NCBI GenBank assembly: GCA_012514865.1
Contig: JAAYZO010000019.1
Location: 1-19,350, forward strand
DNA from: Lentisphaerota bacterium
Lineage (GTDB): Bacteria > Verrucomicrobiota > Lentisphaeria > Oligosphaerales > JAFGRS01
Direction: 5' to 3'
DNA: 19,350 bases
The translations under genes and the position numbers were made by a program. The notes below the pieces were generated by a model. The model did not search any database. It was not told where the DNA came from and saw nothing but the letters and a program-made list of their open reading frames with translations. Positions 15,743 through 19,350 of this stretch are shown in pieces (the first letter of the stretch is position 1; every line of letters starts with the position of its first letter).

Positions 15743-15778
15743 TGGAGTCCCTTCTGTCGCTTCTGTCCCTTCTGTCCC
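15743..15778. repeat. Inverted partner array, four 9-bp units (GGGACTCCA/GGGACAGAA on the minus strand)
   Basis: Read on the minus strand, 15778-15743 gives GGGACAGAA, GGGACAGAA, GCGACAGAA and GGGACTCCA in a strict 9-bp period. The last unit is an exact reverse complement of the unit of the neighbouring array, which ends 21 nt away. The two arrays therefore face each other. Confidence 0.8.
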
Positions 15779-15877
15779 TTTCCGGCAGGCACCGGACGCA
15801 TGGCCCGTGAACCCCGGGGACACCGGGGACCACCGCGCCACGCCACCGGACTTCCGCAACCCCTGGCCCTGACACCA

Positions 15878-15906
15878 TTGACGAAAGGCCTGGCACCATC
15901 CATACT
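15878..15906 (+). promoter_or_regulatory. Candidate sigma-70 promoter for the nucleotidase gene
   Basis: TTGACG (15878-15883, 5/6) and CATACT (15901-15906, 4/6) are 17 nt apart, in a locally AT-richer patch, giving a leader of about 60 nt to the ATG at 15974. An imperfect 11-bp direct repeat, CCTGACACCAT (15868-15878) and CCTGGCACCAT (15889-15899), has a 21-bp period and overlaps the -35 and spacer. It could bind a regulator on one face of the helix. Confidence 0.5.
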
Positions 15907-15959
15907 TTCGCTGCGGCCACCCGACCGCTCGGCAGACGACCCCGCACAGACCGGCCGAC

Positions 15960-15965
15960 AAGGAG
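15960..15965 (+). promoter_or_regulatory. Shine-Dalgarno AAGGAG of the nucleotidase gene
   Basis: AAGGAG lies 8 nt before the ATG at 15974 and decides the start. The same frame is open upstream to 15506, but only through repeat sequence. Confidence 0.85.
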
Positions 15966-15973
15966 TGCCTCCG

Positions 15974-16528
15974 ATGCGCGTAGCCCTGGATCTTGACGAC
16001 GTGCTGTCCGACCTCATCGCCTGCCTGATCGAGACGCACCGCCAGATGAACGGCGTCAGCCTGACCCGCGACCAGGCCCTCGCCTGGGACGTCTTCCCCA
16101 TGGCGGTCCACGACCGCATACGCTACGGCGGCGGCTATGCCACCCTCGAGCCCCTCCCCGGCAGCCGCGACTTCCTCGAGTGGCTCCACCCCCGCTGCGA
16201 GGTCTTCATCGTCACCTACCGCGGCAGCCACGCCCAGGAGACCACCGAGGCCTGGCTCAACCGCCACTTCCCCGGACTCTACCACGGCGTGCGCTACACC
16301 GGCGGCAGCAAGGTCGACGCCTGCCGCGACCTCGGCGTCAGCCTCATCATCGACGACAGTTGCACCCAGATACCGGCCGTGACCTCGGCTCTGAACATCC
16401 CCGGCATCCTCATGGATACCCCCATGAACCGGCACCTCGCCGAGACCGCCCTCATTCACCGCGCCCGAGACCTCGCCGAGGCCCGCCGACGCATCGAGGC
16501 GCTCTGGCCCACCGCGACGCCGCGCTGA
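15974..16528 (+). CDS. HAD-superfamily 5'(3')-nucleotidase-like phosphatase
   Basis: A 184-residue single-domain cytoplasmic HAD hydrolase of the 5'(3')-deoxyribonucleotidase (NT5C-like) type. Motif I is DLDDVLSD: Asp6 is the nucleophile and Asp8 the general acid. Motif II is VTYRGS, motif III is the Lys in GGSKVDAC, and motif IV is LIIDDSC, whose Asp pair binds Mg2+. These enzymes dephosphorylate nucleoside or deoxynucleoside monophosphates and are often annotated only as hypothetical 5' nucleotidase. It is a single-gene unit with its own candidate promoter, followed about 100 nt later by a tRNA gene with a separate promoter. The substrate is inferred from the family; other small phosphomonoesters are possible. 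Confidence 0.82.
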   Translation: MRVALDLDDVLSDLIACLIETHRQMNGVSLTRDQALAWDVFPMAVHDRIRYGGGYATLEPLPGSRDFLEWLHPRCEVFIVTYRGSHAQETTEAWLNRHFPGLYHGVRYTGGSKVDACRDLGVSLIIDDSCTQIPAVTSALNIPGILMDTPMNRHLAETALIHRARDLAEARRRIEALWPTATPR

Positions 16529-16558
16529 ACCGCCCCGGCGCCTCCGCCGACGAAAAAA

Positions 16559-16576
16559 GCCGGCCGGCCGGCCGGC
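16559..16576. terminator. Perfect (CCGG)n palindrome beside an A6/T6 run
   Basis: GCCGGCCGGCCGGCCGGC is fully self-complementary and begins 30 nt after the nucleotidase stop. It directly follows AAAAAA (16553-16558), so the hairpin-plus-T6 order of an intrinsic terminator exists on the minus strand only. On the plus strand it could still act as a U-less stop between the nucleotidase and tRNA genes. Confidence 0.35.
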
Positions 16577-16582
16577 CTGGTG

Positions 16583-16610
16583 TTGACGTCGGGATGGCTC
16601 GTGGTAAAGT
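16583..16610 (+). promoter_or_regulatory. Sigma-70-like promoter of the tRNA gene
   Basis: TTGACG (16583-16588, 5/6) and TAAAGT (16605-16610, 4/6) are separated by 16 nt, and the -10 ends 19 nt before the first base of the tRNA. This is the expected spacing for a short stable-RNA leader. Confidence 0.65.
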
Positions 16611-16629
16611 AAGCGCTGTTCGCCAAGGT

Positions 16630-16706
16630 GGCGGCTTAGCTCAGTTGGTTAGAGCAACGGAATCATAATCCGTGAGTCCCCGGTTCGAGTCCGGGAGCCG
16701 CTACCA
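16630..16706 (+). tRNA. tRNA with CAU anticodon, probably elongator tRNA-Met
   Basis: A complete 77-nt cloverleaf with encoded CCA: acceptor GGCGGCT/AGCCGCT (first pair G1-U72), D-stem GCTC/GAGC, anticodon stem ACGGA/TCCGT with loop ATCATAA (CAT at 16664-16666), a 5-nt variable loop, T-stem CCCGG/CCGGG with loop TTCGAGT, and discriminator A73. It is not the initiator: there is no 1-72 mismatch and no GGG/CCC in the anticodon stem. Elongator Met is favoured; a lysidine-modified tRNA-Ile2 shares this anticodon and cannot be excluded by eye. Confidence 0.95.
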
Positions 16707-16739
16707 GTACCCGCCTCAAACGCCCCCCGCGGCGTCTCC

Positions 16740-16772
16740 CCGGATCACCCCAGATTGCCCTGGACGATCCGG
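16740..16772 (+). terminator. Branch-free long hairpin downstream of the tRNA
   Basis: CCGGATC (16740-16746) pairs with GATCCGG (16766-16772), and an inner CCAG (16750-16753) pairs with CTGG (16760-16763) around a 6-nt loop. It begins 34 nt after the tRNA CCA end. No T-run follows, so it may be a processing or stop structure. Confidence 0.35.
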
Positions 16773-16859
16773 ATTGCCACCACAGCCCACCCACGCGAGC
16801 CGCCGTGACATCGGCGGGCTGTTGTCCAGCACGGCCGACCTGGCGCAGTATCCATCGGC

Positions 16860-16913
16860 GAGAGAGCCCCCTGGCGCGGCCCGGCGTGCGACACCGGTCC
16901 CGTGGGCTCTCCC
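16860..16913 (-). terminator. Inverted repeat after the Lys-rich secreted protein gene
   Basis: GAGAGCCC (16862-16869) and GGGCTCTC (16904-16911) form an 8-bp stem. On the minus strand it extends two pairs further, one of them a wobble. A small GGTGT/ACGCC hairpin can form in the loop. It lies about 20 nt past the stop at 16933 and lacks a T-run. Confidence 0.35.
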
Positions 16914-16932
16914 GCGCGTGCCGGCCCGATCG

Positions 16933-17574
16933 TCAGTCGCGATCCCGGCCCCGGTTCTTGCCCCGACCTCTACCCTTGGCCTGGTCCTTGGCCTGGTCCT
17001 TGGCCTGGTCCTTGGCCTGGTCCTTGGCCTTGCCTACGCCGCGCCCCTTGTCCTTGTCGGCCTCCCCATCGCCCTCGGGCTCCTTGACATCGAGCGCTGC
17101 CATGGCCTGGTCCTTGGCGCGTTCGGCTTCCAGGAGGGCCGCGTCCTTCGTCTCTTCGGCCTTGCGGACGGCCTCGTCGCGCTCCGCGCCCTTGAGTTCT
17201 TCGGCGGCCTTCTTGTCGGCCTCGAAGCGCTCCATGATCTCGGCCTTGGCCTTCTCGTAGGCCTCGACCGCCTCGCGCCTGGGGTCCGCCTTCGCGGCTG
17301 CGGCGCCCTCGGCGCCGCGCCGGTTCGTCGTGGCCAGGTCGGCATCGCCGTTCTTCTCGGCCTTCTCCTTGCGGGCCTTCTCAGCGCGGCCTTTGCCACG
17401 GCCGCGGGTCTGGGCCGCCTCGCTGCGGCCGCGCTCGCCCTTCTCCGCCTTGTCGGCCTGGACTGCCGCGGCGCGGTCCTTGCCGCGTTCCTCAGGCGGG
17501 TCGGCCAGCACGGCCGGAGCCGCCGCCAGGGTCGCCACCAGCGCCCACGCCAGGATCTTCGTCGAATCTCTCAT
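16933..17574 (-). CDS. Secreted Lys/Glu/Ala-rich coiled-coil protein with KDQA tandem repeat (unrecognised family)
   Basis: A 213-residue protein of no family I recognise. Residues 1-24 are a clear signal peptide: MRDSTK, a hydrophobic ILAWALVATLAAAPAV core, and cleavage after VLA. The mature part is almost entirely charged residues plus Ala and Gly. A Lys/Arg/Glu-rich region (about 25-95) is followed by a likely coiled coil, about 105-165, with runs such as EAYEKAKAEIMERFEADKKA. A Gly/Asp/Lys stretch leads to KDQA repeated four times, and the tail GRGRGKNRGRDRD is basic. There is no Cys in the mature protein. The ATG at 17574 gives the signal peptide; upstream Shine-Dalgarno match is weak (AAGGG about 12 nt away). 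It lies alone between the tRNA and the MBL gene. An envelope or nucleic-acid/polyanion-binding role is only a guess from charge. Confidence 0.7.
   Translation of the reverse strand: MRDSTKILAWALVATLAAAPAVLADPPEERGKDRAAAVQADKAEKGERGRSEAAQTRGRGKGRAEKARKEKAEKNGDADLATTNRRGAEGAAAAKADPRREAVEAYEKAKAEIMERFEADKKAAEELKGAERDEAVRKAEETKDAALLEAERAKDQAMAALDVKEPEGDGEADKDKGRGVGKAKDQAKDQAKDQAKDQAKGRGRGKNRGRDRD
16975..17028 (-). repeat. 12-bp in-frame tandem repeat, 4.5 copies (KDQA codons)
   Basis: On the plus strand CTTGGCCTGGTC is repeated perfectly four times (16975-17022), with a half unit to 17028. The minus-strand reading is Lys-Asp-Gln-Ala. Perfect DNA identity, including third positions, points to recent slippage expansion. 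Confidence 0.95.
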
Positions 17575-17742
17575 GATCGTCCCGTCCCTTCGTTGACCAA
17601 CCTCACAGCGACGGCCCAGACGCCACGCCTGGAGAACACCGTCGCCACCCTCCAGAGATACAGACATCCTCCGTGCGAACGTATACGGCTTTGGTCTGTG
17701 GCGGCGCCGGGTCCCTCAACCGGTGCCACACCGACTCTACAC

Positions 17743-17756
17743 CGCGCCGCGGCGCG
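17743..17756. other. Perfect 14-bp palindrome between the MBL and Lys-rich genes
   Basis: CGCGCCGCGGCGCG is self-complementary with no spacer, in the 215-bp gap 17575-17789. It could be a protein-binding site or a compact stem after the MBL gene. No convincing promoter for the gene starting at 17574 was found in this gap by eye. Confidence 0.3.
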
Positions 17757-17789
17757 CGCCAAGCCAATTCGTGGCGGCCTGCGGCCGAA

Positions 17790-19350
17790 TCAGGGCTTTC
17801 CGTCGGCCGCCGAGTCAGCGGTCGCAGAGGCCTCGACCCGCAGGATCGCCTCGCAGCAGGAACCCAGCGCGTGCTCGCCGAAGACCACACGGATGGGCAC
17901 CACCACGCGCCCCGCGGCCGAGGCCGGCACGTCCAGCGCAAAGACCAGCGAGCTCTCCCGGCCGGGCGCGCAGGGCGCGGACAGGGCCGCCACAGGCGCC
18001 GACCAGCCATCGGGCAACACGACCTCGGCGCGGACCTCATCAGGATGCGCGGCGTGGTTCCTCACGCGCAGGGCCACCTCGACGACGTCGCCGGGACGGC
18101 ACGCCTGCTCGTACGGATAGGCGTGGACCCAGGCGATGTCGGTGCCGAAGTCCGCCTGCGGCCACGGCACCAGCGCCCGCAGCAGCGGCTCGCGCTCGCG
18201 CAGGGCGTCGAGCATCAGGTCGTAGGCATCCTCAGAGAAGCGGAAACCGGCCTCGACATGCTGGTTGAAGATGAGGTCGGGAGCGAGGTCGCGAAGCAGC
18301 CGCAGGCAGTGGTCGTAGCCGAGGCCGCGGCCGAGCCAGTTGCGGTTCCAGGCGCAGTAGTCGTCGATGCCGCAGGGAGTCACCGCATCCCCGGCGAAGA
18401 ACAGCCGCGGCCCGTGGTCAGGCACCGCCAGCAGCCCGCCGTGGTAGAGGCTCTGCCCCGGGAAGTGATAGGCCGTCAGGCGGTAGCTCCGCCAGCGCCA
18501 GGTCTGGCCGTCGCGGGTGGGCCGGTCGACAGTGGCGGCCAGGGGCGACAGGCAGGTCAGGAAGAACCGCTCCGGGTGGCTGACCACCTCGGCCATGGCC
18601 TCGTCGACCAGAATCGGAATACCGAAGCGCTCACGGGCGGCGGCGGCGCGGTCGAGGTGGTCATAGTGGTAATGCGTGATCCATATCGCGTCGTAGGCCG
18701 CAATCCGGCCGTCGGCCAGCGCCGCCTCGGCCTTCGCCAAGGCCTCGTCGCAGTACGGGTCGATCAGGAGGGCATGCCCGTCATCGGCGCGCAGTGCCCA
18801 GGTGGTGCCATGCAGGCGCAGCACGTTGACCGGCAGCGGGTGGGTCTCCTGCTGGGCCAGGGTCCGGCGGTCCACCGGCTCTTCGGCGAAGTGCTTGGGG
18901 AAGTACCAGCGCAGGGCCGAGATGCTGACGTAGTTGTGGTAGGCGGCCAGGAAGCGCCCGCGCAGCAGGGCCACCGCCTCAGCCGGGCGGTCCATCGGCA
19001 GGCCGTGCGCCGGCAGAAGCCGCGACGGCCCCGCGGCCAGAACATGCTCGAGGCTGGCCAGGACGGCGTCCATAGCGCCCATGAAGCCGTGGTAGTCACC
19101 GAGACGGTGGCCGTTGCGGGTGACGGCCCGCTGCAGGCTGTGCAGATCGCGGACCTGGCCCGGACCCCAGATCAGGTCACCCGTCACCGCCACCGCAGGC
19201 GACTCGCCACGGCTCACCAGATACGACACGCCGCCGTCGGTATGACCCGGCGTCGACAGGACACGGATGCGCCAGTCGTGCCAGAGAATGACGTCGCCCT
19301 CGGCGACGCCCTGCGACACCGCCAGCGGCCGGACGTGGGTGATGTGCGAG
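17790..19350 (-). CDS. Tandem metallo-beta-lactamase-fold protein with Ig-like C-terminal domain, 3' part
   Basis: The frame is open to the right edge (10 more codons beyond the in-frame GTG at 19319), so the N-terminus is missing. Numbering from that GTG, residues 1 to about 110 are the second half of a first MBL domain: TPGHTDGG with His26, AVTGDLIW with Asp48, and LLPAHG with His105; its HxHxDH motif would lie outside the window. A second, complete MBL domain follows: LLIDPYCDE (184-192), THYHYDHLD (215-223), His285 in YHFPGQS, FAGDAV with Asp311, and NQH (352-354). Residues about 395-500 (GDVVEVALRVRNHAAHPDEV, VVLPDGWSA) resemble an Ig-like NEW3/CARDB fold. All visible metal ligands are kept in both units. 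The substrate is unknown; this superfamily includes hydrolases of esters, phosphates and lactones. Confidence 0.8.
   Translation of the reverse strand, partial: SHITHVRPLAVSQGVAEGDVILWHDWRIRVLSTPGHTDGGVSYLVSRGESPAVAVTGDLIWGPGQVRDLHSLQRAVTRNGHRLGDYHGFMGAMDAVLASLEHVLAAGPSRLLPAHGLPMDRPAEAVALLRGRFLAAYHNYVSISALRWYFPKHFAEEPVDRRTLAQQETHPLPVNVLRLHGTTWALRADDGHALLIDPYCDEALAKAEAALADGRIAAYDAIWITHYHYDHLDRAAAARERFGIPILVDEAMAEVVSHPERFFLTCLSPLAATVDRPTRDGQTWRWRSYRLTAYHFPGQSLYHGGLLAVPDHGPRLFFAGDAVTPCGIDDYCAWNRNWLGRGLGYDHCLRLLRDLAPDLIFNQHVEAGFRFSEDAYDLMLDALREREPLLRALVPWPQADFGTDIAWVHAYPYEQACRPGDVVEVALRVRNHAAHPDEVRAEVVLPDGWSAPVAALSAPCAPGRESSLVFALDVPASAAGRVVVPIRVVFGEHALGSCCEAILRVEASATADSAADGKP

Noticed and set aside
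15506..15973. Collagen-like Gly-Thr-Pro protein, as an N-terminal extension of the nucleotidase
   Set aside because: It is the 9-bp array read in frame. The nucleotidase has a clear ribosome site and family start at 15974.
15403..16119. N-terminal extension of the YesU-like protein with a Gly-Val-Pro run
   Set aside because: It is the same array on the other strand and overlaps the nucleotidase gene; the signal peptide at 15402 marks the start.
16553..16576. Intrinsic terminator for a plus-strand transcript
   Set aside because: The A-run precedes the palindrome, so only a minus-strand transcript would see hairpin then U-run, and no minus-strand gene leads into it. Kept only as a low-confidence structure.
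16672..18120. Plus-strand open frame from inside the tRNA through the Lys-rich gene
   Set aside because: It starts inside a tRNA, reads the KDQA repeat backwards as Leu/Gly/Val, and overlaps two minus-strand genes with better support.
17790..19350. A complete MBL gene starting at GTG 19319
   Set aside because: The frame continues in coding-like sequence to the window edge, and the first MBL domain would lack its HxHxDH motif; the gene is truncated by the window.

Overview
The window is 19,350 bp of very GC-rich bacterial DNA with strong G/C bias at third codon positions. Shine-Dalgarno sequences precede most starts. The mix of genes is typical of polysaccharide-degrading bacteria of the PVC/Planctomycetota-Lentisphaerota or Armatimonadota-like kind: a heparinase II/III-type lyase, an OPT-like DUF6785/DUF6784 permease, a DUF1961 (YesU-like) protein, a CocE/NonD hydrolase and a metallo-beta-lactamase (MBL) protein with an Ig-like tail. 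Short 9-bp intergenic arrays also fit such genomes. This placement is inference from gene content; there is no rRNA or marker protein to settle it.

Layout. (1) 1-2253 (+): 3' part of a heparinase II/III-family protein, cut by the left edge. It is followed by a terminator-like hairpin and five copies of a 9-bp repeat. (2) 2395-4893 (-): ATP-dependent helicase HrpB, converging on the lyase. (3) 4894-5185: a gene-free spacer holding two copies of a 20-bp repeat around a strong hairpin. (4) 5186-7477 (-): one polypeptide joining an amidohydrolase to a class III (GSA-type) aminotransferase. (5) 7670-13091 plus trkA to 14473 (-): a compact run trkA > trkH > CocE/NonD hydrolase > OPT-like permease, with ATGA stop/start overlaps at trkA/trkH and at hydrolase/permease. 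(6) 14578-15402 (-): a secreted DUF1961/YesU-like protein. (7) 15403-15973: a 571-bp divergent intergenic region with opposed 9-bp arrays, two leader hairpins and candidate promoters on both strands. (8) 15974-16528 (+): a HAD-type 5'-nucleotidase. (9) 16630-16706 (+): tRNA with CAU anticodon and its own promoter. (10) 16933-17574 (-): a secreted Lys/Glu/Ala-rich coiled-coil protein with a KDQA repeat. (11) 17790-19350 (-): 3' part of a tandem MBL-fold protein with an Ig-like tail, cut by the right edge.

How the genes may work together. trkA and trkH encode the regulatory and pore subunits of a potassium uptake system. The coupled hydrolase and permease suggest uptake of a small ester- or amide-containing compound followed by intracellular cleavage. 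The lyase, the YesU-like protein and the permease fit glycan scavenging, but they lie on different strands and no common regulator is visible. I do not see a phage, CRISPR array, insertion sequence or recognisable defence system. The least ordinary items are the amidohydrolase-aminotransferase fusion, the MBL-MBL-Ig protein, the permease-hydrolase coupling and the opposed 9-bp arrays.
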